Source: Flavobacteriales bacterium UBA5040 (GTDB lineage: Bacteria > Bacteroidota > Bacteroidia > Flavobacteriales > Weeksellaceae). From it: a DNA stretch of 64,000 nt. This document shows, in pieces, positions 51,363 to 59,505 of this stretch. The notes under the pieces were generated by a model. The model saw nothing but the letters and a program-made list of their open reading frames with translations. It made no database searches and had not been told where the DNA came from. Made by a program: the position numbers and the translations under genes. The stretch is from the NCBI GenBank assembly GCA_002415135.1, contig DIBY01000023.1, positions 62,001-126,000 on the forward strand. Direction: 5' to 3'. Numbering within the stretch: position 1 is the first letter of the stretch; each line of letters starts with the position of its first letter.

Positions 51363-53867
51363 ATGAAAAGTAATTCAGTAAAAAGGTCGATGTTGACTGT
51401 AGTGATTACCCTTTCTACGGCAAGCGTTTATTATGCGCAAACTGTAAAAGACACGGCAAGCCGCGAGGCAGACATTGAACAAGTAGTTTTAGTCGGCGTT
51501 GCTGACATCGCTAAGGATAGAAAAACTCCAGTTGCGGTATCAACAATCAAGGAGGCACAGATTATTGACAAATTAGGAAATCAGGAATTTCCGGAAATCC
51601 TTAACACCACTCCGTCAGTTTACGCTACTAAAAGTGGTGGTGGATTCGGTGACTCTAGAATTAATGTTAGAGGATTTGACCAAAGAAACACTGCGGTTAT
51701 GATTAACGGTATGCCTGTTAACGACATGGAAGGTGGGGCAGTTTACTGGTCTAACTGGGCTGGTTTATCAGATGTAACTTCTGCAATGCAGGTTCAGAGA
51801 GGATTAGGTTCTTCTAAATTGGCAATTGCTTCTGTAGGTGGAACCATCAACATCTTAACAAGAGCTGCTGATAAAAAAAGACAAGGTAATATTACTTTAG
51901 GATTGGGTAACGATGGGTATAATAAAGCATTGTTTTCTTACAATACTGGAAAAAGCGATAATGGTTGGGCCACTTCATTCTTAATGAGTAGAACTGAAGG
52001 CTCGATGTATGCAGACGGAACTGCATTTGAAGGGTACAATTATTATTTAGCAGTTGGGTACCAACCAAGCGCTAAACACGATTTGCAATTCACCATCACA
52101 GGTGCGCCACAGACCCATAATTCAAGAAGTTTTCAATCGACAATTAATGATCATATTAAATATGGCGGTTCTGAAGAAAATCCAAACAGAAAATACAATC
52201 AAAACTGGGGTTATTTGAACGGAGAAGAATTTTCTATGACCGCAAATTACTACCACAAACCAGTAATGTCTTTGAACTGGGATTGGAAAATTTCTGATGC
52301 GACCAAATTAAGTTCAATTGCATACGCTTCTTTCGGACGAGGTGCTGGAACTGGCGATGCGGGTAGAATCAATGGCAATGGTTACACAAGATTACCTAGA
52401 ACTGCAGACGGATTAGTAAGATTTGACGATATCGTAAAATGGAACCAAGGAGGTGTCGTTGCAGATTTCGGCGCAGTTAACGCTTCTCCAGGATCTGCGA
52501 CTAGCAGTAGAGGCATTATAAGAAGAGCTTCTGTAAATTCACACAACTGGTTCGGAATTATTTCAAGTTTAAACCACAAATTCAGCGAGAACTTAAGTGC
52601 GACTGTTGGTGTGGATGGTAGAACTTACAAAGGAATCCACTACAGAATCGTAAGCGATTTCTTGGGGAACGACTCTTACACCGATACTAGTAACATGAAT
52701 AATAAACCAAACATCGTTACCAATTCATTTAATGCAAACCCAGATTGGAATCCATTTGGTGGAAAAACAAATGATATCAACGACCAAATCGTTTACAGTA
52801 ATGATGGACTTGTAAATTGGTTAGGAGGTTTTGGACAATTGGAATATACCAACGATGCGCTTTCTGCATTCGTTCAAGGATCAGTTTCAAACCAAAATTT
52901 CCAAAGAATTGATTATATGCAATATGCACCAGATCAGCAAAAAAGTGAAAAAGTTGATTTAGTAGGTTACAACGTAAAAGGTGGAGCTAACTATAACATC
53001 AATGAAAACCACAACCTTTTTGTTAATGGTGGTTACTATGAAAGACAACCATTCTTTGGAGCGGTTTATTTAAATAATAGAAATGATGTGAATCCATCAT
53101 TAACCAATGAGAAGATTACTTCGTTTGAAGTTGGTTATGGTTTTAGATCAGGAATCTTTAATGCTAACTTAAATGCTTACCATACTTCATGGGATGACAT
53201 TTACAGAAGACTTACTTCCAGAACGAAGATTAATAACGTTGACGTTACTGGTGTAGCCAATGTATTAGGAATTAAAGAAATTCACAAAGGTCTTGAATTA
53301 GATTTCAACATCAAGCCAGTGAAAATGCTTACCATTAATGGAATGGTATCCGTAGGAAACTGGTATTATGAAGGAAGCCCAACTGCTTCGTTTATTAATG
53401 ATGATACAAATACAGTTGTTCAAGAAGGAACTTTAGCTCTTGATGGACTTAAAGTTGGAGATGCAGCACAACTTACAGCAGCTTTAGGTGCTGACGTTAA
53501 CCTTACAGACTGGTTAAGCTTTAATGCTCAATACCGTTATGCTGATAAATTATACTCTGCTTTCGAACCAGACACTCGTTTAGTTACAGCAGCAAAACCT
53601 ACTCCTTCTGATCCAGCAGTAGAATTGCCATCTTATGGTCTACTTGATCTTGGAGCAGGCGCTAGATTTAAATTAAACGCGACACAATCATTCAAGTTCA
53701 GAGTTAATGTGAATAACGTTTTAGACACAACTTACATCGCTGAGTCAAGAACGAACAAAGTAGCTGATCCTAATGAAGCCAAAAATTGGAATGGCATCAA
53801 TAGAACAAATGAAGTGTTTTTCGGTTTCGGAAGAACATGGAATGCATCAGTAAGTTTCTTATTCTAA
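51363..53867 (+). CDS. TonB-dependent outer membrane receptor (non-SusC type)
   Basis: 834 residues from ATG at 51363. Signal peptide MKSNSVKRSMLTVVITLSTA...YYAQ, a possible TonB box DIEQVVLVGV, then a plug domain with FPEILNTTPSVYATKSGGGF, SRINVRGFDQRNTAVMINGM and SSKLAIASVGGTINILTRAA. The barrel ends RTWNASVSFLF. No SusD gene accompanies it. The plug sequence looks like receptors for iron complexes or other small ligands, but the ligand is not clear. It has its own promoter and a strong terminator, so it is a single-gene unit. Confidence 0.93.
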   Translation: MKSNSVKRSMLTVVITLSTASVYYAQTVKDTASREADIEQVVLVGVADIAKDRKTPVAVSTIKEAQIIDKLGNQEFPEILNTTPSVYATKSGGGFGDSRINVRGFDQRNTAVMINGMPVNDMEGGAVYWSNWAGLSDVTSAMQVQRGLGSSKLAIASVGGTINILTRAADKKRQGNITLGLGNDGYNKALFSYNTGKSDNGWATSFLMSRTEGSMYADGTAFEGYNYYLAVGYQPSAKHDLQFTITGAPQTHNSRSFQSTINDHIKYGGSEENPNRKYNQNWGYLNGEEFSMTANYYHKPVMSLNWDWKISDATKLSSIAYASFGRGAGTGDAGRINGNGYTRLPRTADGLVRFDDIVKWNQGGVVADFGAVNASPGSATSSRGIIRRASVNSHNWFGIISSLNHKFSENLSATVGVDGRTYKGIHYRIVSDFLGNDSYTDTSNMNNKPNIVTNSFNANPDWNPFGGKTNDINDQIVYSNDGLVNWLGGFGQLEYTNDALSAFVQGSVSNQNFQRIDYMQYAPDQQKSEKVDLVGYNVKGGANYNINENHNLFVNGGYYERQPFFGAVYLNNRNDVNPSLTNEKITSFEVGYGFRSGIFNANLNAYHTSWDDIYRRLTSRTKINNVDVTGVANVLGIKEIHKGLELDFNIKPVKMLTINGMVSVGNWYYEGSPTASFINDDTNTVVQEGTLALDGLKVGDAAQLTAALGADVNLTDWLSFNAQYRYADKLYSAFEPDTRLVTAAKPTPSDPAVELPSYGLLDLGAGARFKLNATQSFKFRVNVNNVLDTTYIAESRTNKVADPNEAKNWNGINRTNEVFFGFGRTWNASVSFLF

Positions 53868-53890
53868 GAGAACTTACCAATACACTAAGA

Positions 53891-53919
53891 ATCCCGACTA
53901 TTAAGTCGGGATTTTTTTT
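53891..53919 (+). terminator. Intrinsic terminator of the TonB-dependent receptor gene
   Basis: Perfect 9-bp stem ATCCCGACT (53891-53899) with AGTCGGGAT (53904-53912) around ATTA, followed by seven T. Confidence 0.95.
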
Positions 53920-53926
53920 ATCTTTG
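53919..53926 (+). promoter_or_regulatory. -7 element of the small membrane protein gene
   Basis: TATCTTTG, exact TAnnTTTG, 19 nt before the ATG at 53946; it begins at the end of the previous terminator's T run. Confidence 0.5.
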
Positions 53927-53945
53927 CCCTTAACAAAAAAATACT

Positions 53946-54392
53946 ATGGATACTTTTAAAATTATTACTGAAGCACACAAAGGTTTTGCTTATTTAATTT
54001 TGCTTGCGGGCATTATTTTCATCGTTGCATTATTGGCGACCATGTTTGGTTACTCAGGGAAGATCAAAAAATTATTGAAAACATCCACTTTGATCACCAT
54101 GATCTTGTTTCACGTTCAGTTGATCGTAGGTATTTTCATGTTGGTATTTTCACCAGGTTTAAAAGCAGCTATGGAGTCTGGAACATTAATGAGCAACGCG
54201 GCAGCAAGATTCTCGTATGTAGAACATCCAGTTTCAATGTTGATCGGTGTAGTTTTAATGACCATCATTAATAAATACATGAAATCTCATGATACGCTTT
54301 CAATGAAAATTGTGATCATGGGCGTAATTGCTTTTGCCTTATTTGCATATGCATTCCCTTGGGCAAGAGTTTTCCCTTCAATGTTTGCCTAA
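53946..54392 (+). CDS. Small four-helix membrane protein of unknown function
   Basis: 148 residues with four transmembrane segments: GFAYLILLAGIIFIVALLAT, LITMILFHVQLIVGIFMLVF, VSMLIGVVLMTIINKYM and KIVIMGVIAFALFAYAF. Three intramembrane or interface His residues (EAHKG, LFHVQ, VEHPVS) could bind heme, as in four-helix cytochrome b-like proteins, but no classical motif proves it. Homologous proteins seem widespread in flavobacteria without a known role. It precedes asd by 24 nt in the same direction. Confidence 0.75.
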   Translation: MDTFKIITEAHKGFAYLILLAGIIFIVALLATMFGYSGKIKKLLKTSTLITMILFHVQLIVGIFMLVFSPGLKAAMESGTLMSNAAARFSYVEHPVSMLIGVVLMTIINKYMKSHDTLSMKIVIMGVIAFALFAYAFPWARVFPSMFA

Positions 54393-54416
54393 AATTTTAA
54401 ATAACAAATATTCTTA

Positions 54417-55409
54417 ATGAAAATAGCAGTAGTAGGAGCTACCGGAATGGTGGGACAAATTATATTAAAGGTTTTGGAAGAAAGAAATTTTCCTGTAACC
54501 GAATTAATTCCTGTCGCATCTGAAAAATCAATCGGTAAAAAAATCGTATTTAAAGGAAACGAATTCGAAATTGTTTCGATGCAAGTTGCTTTAGACCGAA
54601 AGCCCGAAATTGCAATGTTTTCTGCAGGTGGAACTACTTCTTTAGAATATGCTCCGAAATTTGCAGCCGTTGGCACCACTGTTATCGATAATTCTTCAGC
54701 CTGGAGAATGGAACCAGATCATAAATTGATCGTACCGGAAATCAATGCAAACGTTTTGACCAAAGAAGATAAGATCATTGCCAATCCAAACTGTTCTACC
54801 ATTCAGTTGGTCATGGTTCTGCATCCTTTAAATCTAAAATACGATGTTAAACGCGTGATCGTTTCCACGTATCAGTCGGTTACAGGAACGGGTAAAAATG
54901 CCGTGGATCAGTTAAATGCTGAAGTGATCGGCAATAAGGAGGTGGAAAAAGTTTATCCGTATGAAATCTTTAAAAACGCTTTACCACAATGTGATGTTTT
55001 CGCAGAGGATGATTACACCAAAGAGGAAATCAAATTGATGACAGAACCCAAGAAAATTATGGGCGACGACAGTTTCAATATAACTGCAACTGCAGTTCGT
55101 GTTCCTGTTCAAGGTGGACATTCTGAAAGCGTCAACATCGAATTTGAAAATGATTTCGATCTGGATGAGTTGAAAGATCTACTTTCTCAAACTCCAGGAG
55201 TTGTCGTGTTGGATGATGTGAAAAATAACATCTATCCAATGCCTTTGTATTCAGAAGGAAAAGATGAGGTTTTCGTCGGAAGAATCAGAAGAGATATTTC
55301 ACAACCCAAAACCTTAAATCTTTGGATTGTGGCAGATAACCTCCGAAAAGGAGCTGCTACCAATGCAGTGCAAATTGCAGAATATCTCTACCAAAACAAA
55401 TTAGTCTAA
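54417..55409 (+). CDS. asd: Aspartate-semialdehyde dehydrogenase
   Basis: 330 residues. Reduces aspartyl phosphate to aspartate semialdehyde on the way to lysine, diaminopimelate, threonine and methionine. NADP motif VGATGMVGQIILKVLEE at residues 5-21, then MFSAGGTTSLEYAPKFA, DNSSAWRMEPDHKLIVPEIN and the active site NPNCSTIQLVMVL with Cys126. VSTYQSVTGTGKNAVDQL and VRVPVQGGHSESVNIEF are conserved, the latter with the catalytic His. Terminated by a hairpin 5 nt after the stop. Confidence 0.97.
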   Translation: MKIAVVGATGMVGQIILKVLEERNFPVTELIPVASEKSIGKKIVFKGNEFEIVSMQVALDRKPEIAMFSAGGTTSLEYAPKFAAVGTTVIDNSSAWRMEPDHKLIVPEINANVLTKEDKIIANPNCSTIQLVMVLHPLNLKYDVKRVIVSTYQSVTGTGKNAVDQLNAEVIGNKEVEKVYPYEIFKNALPQCDVFAEDDYTKEEIKLMTEPKKIMGDDSFNITATAVRVPVQGGHSESVNIEFENDFDLDELKDLLSQTPGVVVLDDVKNNIYPMPLYSEGKDEVFVGRIRRDISQPKTLNLWIVADNLRKGAATNAVQIAEYLYQNKLV

Positions 55410-55413
55410 ATTT

Positions 55414-55440
55414 AATGCTCACCAAAAGTGAGCATTTTTT
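55414..55440 (+). terminator. Intrinsic terminator of asd
   Basis: Perfect 9-bp stem AATGCTCAC (55414-55422) with GTGAGCATT (55428-55436), loop CAAAA, then a T run. An in-frame GTG at 55428, usable as a start for the next gene, lies inside this hairpin and is therefore unlikely. Confidence 0.92.
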
Positions 55441-55487
55441 ATGTATTAGATTCATCGAACAATCTTAATAAGTTTAATAAAACTCAG

Positions 55488-56489
55488 ATGTCTGAAACTC
55501 AAAATAGTCCCAAAACCAATTTCGCTTTTCAAAGAAATGTCGCCATTGTTGGGATCATTCTTTTCTTAGGAAAATTATTCGCCTGGCATTTCACCAATTC
55601 CGATGCGGTTTTCTCTGATGCCATGGAAAGCATCGTGAATATTATTGCGGCATTTATGGGATTATATTCGCTCTATCTCGCTGCGAAACCAAAAGATGTA
55701 GAGCATCCATACGGTCATGGAAAAGTGGAATTCGTCACTTCCGGCGTTGAAGGCGCATTGATCATCTTTGCCGGTGTTATCATCATTGTTCAATCCGTAA
55801 GTTCTCTTTTACAGGGAAATATACCAAAACAGTTGGATTGGGGAATTTGGATTGTCGCAGCCACAGCGGTTATCAATTATTTAATGGGACATATTTCCTA
55901 TGAAAAAGGTCTAAAAGAAAACTCCCTGGTTTTACAGAGCTCTGGTAAACATTTAAAAAGCGACACCTTCACCACTTTAGGTGTTGTCATCAGTTTGGTA
56001 CTGGTTCAACTCACCAAACTCTATTGGATCGATGCTGTGGTCGCCCTACTCTTTGGTGGTTACATCATGTTCGTAGGTTACAAAATCATCAGAAAATCGT
56101 TGAGTGGAATTATGGATGAAGCCGACTTAGGAATGCTGCAGAACTTATCTAAATTCCTAAATGAAAATAGAGAGAGAGATTGGATCGATGTTCACAATAT
56201 GCGGATTCAACAGCATGGAAGTGGACTTCACATCGATGCCCATTTAACGCTACCTTGGTATTACGAACTTCGGAAAGCGCACAATGAAATGGAAGATCTG
56301 TATAAACTCATCGGTACCAATACCGATCGTACCATCGAATTTAATTTTCATTTAGATGATTGCAAACCGACGTCTTGTGAGATCTGTGAGCTATGGGAGT
56401 GTCCGGTGAGACAAATGCCGTTTGTGAAAAAGATTGAATGGAATGCAAAAACCATCGCCCAGGTTGGGAAGCATTCTGTGGAAGATTAA
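55488..56489 (+). CDS. Cation diffusion facilitator transporter
   Basis: 333 residues from ATG at 55488; a longer frame begins at a GTG inside the asd terminator and is rejected. Six transmembrane helices, with the metal-site segment HFTNSDAVFSDAMESIVNII in helix 2 and EHPYGHGKVEFVTSGVEGAL before helix 3, then a C-terminal cytoplasmic domain with DVHNMRIQQHGSGLHIDAHL. CDF proteins export Zn, Fe, Mn or similar divalent ions by proton exchange. The metal is not decided by these motifs. The C-terminal end CKPTSCEICELWECPVRQM is Cys rich, which could be an extra metal site. Its last 4 nt overlap the opposite-strand gene. Confidence 0.92.
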   Translation: MSETQNSPKTNFAFQRNVAIVGIILFLGKLFAWHFTNSDAVFSDAMESIVNIIAAFMGLYSLYLAAKPKDVEHPYGHGKVEFVTSGVEGALIIFAGVIIIVQSVSSLLQGNIPKQLDWGIWIVAATAVINYLMGHISYEKGLKENSLVLQSSGKHLKSDTFTTLGVVISLVLVQLTKLYWIDAVVALLFGGYIMFVGYKIIRKSLSGIMDEADLGMLQNLSKFLNENRERDWIDVHNMRIQQHGSGLHIDAHLTLPWYYELRKAHNEMEDLYKLIGTNTDRTIEFNFHLDDCKPTSCEICELWECPVRQMPFVKKIEWNAKTIAQVGKHSVED

Positions 56490-56917
56490 ACCTTCTGAAC
56501 GTGTTTTCGATAGTAGAACAGAGGTATAATCAAGAGTAATATCAACGGTTGAATCACGAACCTTCTCATATAAAAGGAGAACAGATAACCGATGTCAAAT
56601 TGGGTGTGAATGCAGTAAAGATACAGCGGGAACGTAATGGCGAAAACAATCAGCATTAAGACAATTGCTTGTAAAGTCCATTGTTTATTTTTAAAGATGA
56701 AATAAACTACCGCAGCTGATAAAACTAAATTCAGTCCAAATCGGAAAAGATAATTCAATATCAAAGGCGTCCATTCAAAATCCGGAAACTCAGCATGTTT
56801 ATTAGCCAAATGAAAAAAAGCTTGAAAAGGATCATAGAAAAGTTGGTCTTCTACCATGCGCACTGCAATCAATCCGAAAATAGCGATCACTGCAAAAAAC
56901 CAGTTAAGAATTTTCAT
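56486..56917 (-). CDS. Exosortase F system-associated membrane protein
   Basis: 143 residues from ATG at 56917 (an ATG at 56926 is an alternative). Four hydrophobic segments; the start MKILNWFFAVIAIFGLIAVR, the acidic FYDPFQAFFH loop and YCIHTQFDIGYLFSFYMRRF FIT the small protein that always sits next to XrtF in flavobacteria. Role unknown; probably a partner of the exosortase. It overlaps the 3' end of the XrtF gene by 14 nt, so the two are coupled. Confidence 0.85.
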   Translation of the reverse strand: MKILNWFFAVIAIFGLIAVRMVEDQLFYDPFQAFFHLANKHAEFPDFEWTPLILNYLFRFGLNLVLSAAVVYFIFKNKQWTLQAIVLMLIVFAITFPLYLYCIHTQFDIGYLFSFYMRRFVIQPLILLLIIPLFYYRKHVQKV

Positions 56918-57446
56918 CTTTAACATTCTTTAAAGCGTAAAACTTAATCCAGATCAGCCAAAGTACGACGACACTTCCGTAGATAATTGCGGGGAAAAGA
57001 TAATCATGACCAAATTTACTGTACTGTGGCATTTCTACTATTAAAATATTTAAACCTACAATACGTAAAACATTCATTATATGTAAAACTACAAGTCCAA
57101 CTGCGGAAAAAATAAACGTTTTTAATCCTTCGTAGAAAGCGAAGATAAAAGCAAGAAATAAGATCATAACCGAAATCGCATTACACCCTTCAACCATTCG
57201 GGAAACATATTGTCCGCTCACGTAAAACCACGTCGTTTCATCCTGCGGTTTTCCCTCAACCATTTGCGATGGATATCCAAAAAGGTTTTGTAGATAATCA
57301 ACCTGCTGCATTGTCCAGGTAGAAAAAGGATCGAGTCCGGCATTTTTGAAGCCATTCAAATAAAATTGATAGCCCAAAACAAGCACCACATATAAAATGA
57401 TGAAACGAAGAAGAACTTTCAGAACCGGCTTGAAATCATTGAACAT
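56904..57446 (-). CDS. xrtF: Exosortase family protein XrtF
   Basis: 180 residues from ATG at 57446. A longer frame to 57518 is rejected because an exact -7 element ends 5 nt before this ATG. Several transmembrane helices. The exosortase triad is visible: Cys88 in VEGCNAISVM, Arg128 in LRIVGLN and His147 in FGHDYLFPAIIYG. Exosortases cut and process C-terminal sorting signals of exported proteins. No protein in this window shows an obvious matching tripartite C-terminal signal, so the substrate lies elsewhere or is unknown. Confidence 0.92.
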   Translation of the reverse strand: MFNDFKPVLKVLLRFIILYVVLVLGYQFYLNGFKNAGLDPFSTWTMQQVDYLQNLFGYPSQMVEGKPQDETTWFYVSGQYVSRMVEGCNAISVMILFLAFIFAFYEGLKTFIFSAVGLVVLHIMNVLRIVGLNILIVEMPQYSKFGHDYLFPAIIYGSVVVLWLIWIKFYALKNVKDENS

Positions 57447-57451
57447 AAGTA

Positions 57452-57459
57452 CAAATATA
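57452..57459 (-). promoter_or_regulatory. -7 element of the XrtF gene
   Basis: TATATTTG on the minus strand, exact TAnnTTTG, 5 nt before the ATG at 57446. It settles the start codon. Confidence 0.55.
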
Positions 57460-57484
57460 CTCTTTTCTAAAATACGTTTTTCGC

Positions 57485-57492
57485 TATCTTTG
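57485..57492 (+). promoter_or_regulatory. -7 element of the AmgK-like kinase gene
   Basis: TATCTTTG, exact TAnnTTTG, 7 nt before the ATG at 57500; divergent from the XrtF promoter 25 nt away. Confidence 0.5.
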
Positions 57493-57499
57493 TAAAAGT

Positions 57500-58519
57500 A
57501 TGACTGATCAAAACGCAAAAGATTTTTTCGAAAATTATACCGGAGAAACCGCTCAAGACTTTTTTACTTTGGCCCAGAGTGGTTCTGCAAGAATTAATTT
57601 TGTAGGCAAAAGTTCCGATACAAAATACATCATCACCTTCAACGAGAATATTCAGGAAAACGAGAGCTTCTATTATTTCTCTGAAGTATTTGCTGACTTA
57701 CAAATTAATTCACCAAAAGTTTTACAAATATCTGAAGACCGCGAATTGTACATTCAGGAGTTTCTTGGTGAGCAAACTTTATCTGAAATCATTGCCGATG
57801 AAGGTTTGACTGGACGGGTTACAACTTTGGTTAAAAAAACCTTGCAACAACTCGCAGAAGTACAATTTAAAACTGAAGATAAAATTGATTATTCAAAGAC
57901 ATTTGAATATGAAAATTACGATGAGTTGCCGATTACCAATGATTTATTCTATTTTAAAAGTTTCATCGCTGATGTTTTAGAGATCCCGTATCATAAATCT
58001 TCGCTACTGTTAGAATTTAAAAAATTGGTTTCTAAAATAGAAAACTTAGAACCAAAAGGAATTATGATGCGTGATTTTCAGGCACGAAATATTATGGTTA
58101 ATTCTCAGGATGAAGTTTTCTTTATCGATTACCAGTCTGCGATGAAAGGTCCATTAATTTATGATGTTATTTCGTTTCTCTATCAGGCAAAAGCCAATTT
58201 TCCGACAGATTTCAAAAATGAAATGCTCGATTATTATTTCTCTTTATGGAATGAGGAGAAAGCGACTCAACTAAAAAAATCGGTAAAGCCAATTCAATTG
58301 ATTAGGTTTCTGCAGGTTTTGGGCGCGTATGGTTTCCGTGGACTCATTCAAAGGAAACAACATTTCATTTCGAGCCTTGATCAAGGGATTGAAAACCTTA
58401 ATCAGTTTTCAAATTCGTGGGAAGAAATGGAAGAATATCCTGAGTTGAAAAATTTAATATATCAATTGAAATCGGATGGGATTAGAAGTAAAATTGAAAC
58501 GATAATTACGAAGGATTAG
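57500..58519 (+). CDS. AmgK-like sugar kinase (aminoglycoside phosphotransferase fold)
   Basis: 339 residues. The catalytic loop GIMMRDFQARNIMVN near residues 189-203 and the metal-binding VFFIDYQSAMKGPLIYDVIS near 207-226 are those of AmgK, the anomeric N-acetylmuramate kinase of cell-wall recycling. The N-lobe has a short Gly-rich region and IITFNENIQENESFYYFSEV. A MurU-like nucleotidyltransferase three genes on supports this. In the known pathway AmgK and MurU turn recycled MurNAc into UDP-MurNAc, bypassing MurA (the fosfomycin target). The assignment rests on motifs plus gene order. Confidence 0.8.
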   Translation: MTDQNAKDFFENYTGETAQDFFTLAQSGSARINFVGKSSDTKYIITFNENIQENESFYYFSEVFADLQINSPKVLQISEDRELYIQEFLGEQTLSEIIADEGLTGRVTTLVKKTLQQLAEVQFKTEDKIDYSKTFEYENYDELPITNDLFYFKSFIADVLEIPYHKSSLLLEFKKLVSKIENLEPKGIMMRDFQARNIMVNSQDEVFFIDYQSAMKGPLIYDVISFLYQAKANFPTDFKNEMLDYYFSLWNEEKATQLKKSVKPIQLIRFLQVLGAYGFRGLIQRKQHFISSLDQGIENLNQFSNSWEEMEEYPELKNLIYQLKSDGIRSKIETIITKD

Positions 58520-58543
58520 AAAAATAAATTTATACTGTCATCT

Positions 58544-58574
58544 TTAACCATTAAGAAATTAAGTAAAATTAAGG
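58544..58574. repeat. Left inverted repeat of the GxxExxY cassette
   Basis: Begins TTAACCATTAAG and contains three ATTAAG units. The first 30 nt match the complement of 58991-59020 at 25 positions, with the outer 12 identical. It ends 4 nt before the start codon of the GxxExxY gene. Confidence 0.8.
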
Positions 58575-58578
58575 ACGT

Positions 58579-58989
58579 ATGTTAGTAACCAAAAAACAAG
58601 TAACTCAATTGTCATATGACATTACAGGTTTTGCGATAAAAGTTCACAAGAATCTCGGCCCTGGTTTATTGGAGAGCATCTACGAAACCTGCCTTAAATT
58701 TGAGTTGGAGAGAAATGGCTATTGTGTAAAACAACAAGTAACTGCAAATGTCGTTTATGACGGTCTATTAATGGAAACAACTTTAAAACTTGACTTATTG
58801 GTAAATGATTTAGTTGTTGTAGAATTAAAAACAGTAGAGGAATTAAAACCCGTTCATCAAGCACAACTACTACCATACATGAAATTGCTACAGAAACCTC
58901 AAGGATTATTAATTAATTTCTTCACCGATAATATTATAAAGTCAATGAAACCTTTTGTCAACGAATACTTTTCCTCCCTTCCAGACTAA
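58579..58989 (+). CDS. GxxExxY protein, PD-(D/E)XK nuclease-like
   Basis: 136 residues. Motif GxxExxY is GLLESIY at residues 29-35, preceded by DITGFAIKVHKNLGP. The pattern KLDLLVNDLVVVELKTVEE at about 74-92 has the Asp and Glu-x-Lys spacing of PD-(D/E)XK nucleases, to which this family is assigned. The family is common in Bacteroidota and its role is unknown. The gene fills the space between two 30-nt inverted repeats (58544-58574 and 58991-59020), and it interrupts the amgK-rapZ-murU neighbourhood, which suggests insertion as a unit. No transposase is present. Confidence 0.88.
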   Translation: MLVTKKQVTQLSYDITGFAIKVHKNLGPGLLESIYETCLKFELERNGYCVKQQVTANVVYDGLLMETTLKLDLLVNDLVVVELKTVEELKPVHQAQLLPYMKLLQKPQGLLINFFTDNIIKSMKPFVNEYFSSLPD

Positions 58990-58990
58990 T

Positions 58991-59020
58991 CTTAATAATT
59001 CTTAATACCTTAATGGTTAA
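58991..59020. repeat. Right inverted repeat of the GxxExxY cassette
   Basis: Starts one base after the stop codon and ends CTTAATGGTTAA, the exact complement of the first 12 nt of the left repeat. No target-site duplication is obvious outside the repeats. Confidence 0.8.
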
Positions 59021-59036
59021 TAATAAAAATATATCA

Positions 59037-59444
59037 ATGAGTTTAAAAATAGAAATACACAGTTTTTCCTACAAAAAAGGGGGCATCCCAAAAGATAATT
59101 CTGGCAACGGTGGCGGGTTCGCTTTCGATTGCCGCGGAATTTTAAATCCTGGCAGAGTTGAAGAATATAAAGTTCAAACCGGTTGCGATATCGGTGTTCA
59201 GGATTATTTAGAAACGACAACCGAAATGCCTAATTTTCTGGAGTTGGTGAAAAATATCGTATCTATTAATATCGATAATTATATTGGTAGAGATTTCGAT
59301 CACCTTCAAATTAATTTTGGTTGTACTGGCGGACAACACCGCTCGGTTTATGCGGCAGAAAAAACGGCCAACTTTATTCGCGAAAAGTATCCACAAACAA
59401 CAGTTACGTTAACTCACGACGAGCAACCTCAACTTAATCATTAG
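59037..59444 (+). CDS. Stand-alone RapZ C-terminal-domain protein
   Basis: 135 residues from ATG at 59037; an earlier ATG at 59013 lies inside the inverted repeat and is less likely. Corresponds to the C-terminal half of RapZ/YvcJ: KIEIHSFSYKKGGIPKD, FAFDCRGILNPGRVEEY, TGCDIGVQDYLE, and the signature INFGCTGGQHRSVYAAEKTA. The N-terminal P-loop ATPase domain of full RapZ is absent. In E. coli that C-terminal domain senses glucosamine-6-phosphate. Its place between an AmgK-like kinase and a MurU-like enzyme suggests a sensor or accessory factor in amino-sugar recycling; this is inference. Confidence 0.85.
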   Translation: MSLKIEIHSFSYKKGGIPKDNSGNGGGFAFDCRGILNPGRVEEYKVQTGCDIGVQDYLETTTEMPNFLELVKNIVSINIDNYIGRDFDHLQINFGCTGGQHRSVYAAEKTANFIREKYPQTTVTLTHDEQPQLNH

Positions 59445-59453
59445 TAATGGATA

Positions 59454-59492
59454 ATGGGTAATAAGTAATATTACTCATTGCTTATTACCCAT
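59454..59492. repeat. Inverted repeat between the RapZ-like and MurU-like genes
   Basis: Perfect 12-bp arms, ATGGGTAATAAG at 59454-59465 and its complement at 59481-59492. It fills most of the 61-nt gap. No T run follows, so it does not look like an intrinsic terminator. Confidence 0.7.
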
Positions 59493-59505
59493 CACTTATA
59501 AAATT

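Noticed and set aside
55428..55487. 20-codon N-terminal extension of the CDF transporter
   Set aside because: Its GTG lies inside the asd terminator hairpin.
57447..57518. 24-codon N-terminal extension of XrtF
   Set aside because: It would cover an exact -7 element and overlaps the divergent kinase gene.
59445..59505. Terminator between the RapZ-like and MurU-like genes
   Set aside because: The inverted repeat lacks a T run on either side in the right place, so it was recorded only as a repeat.
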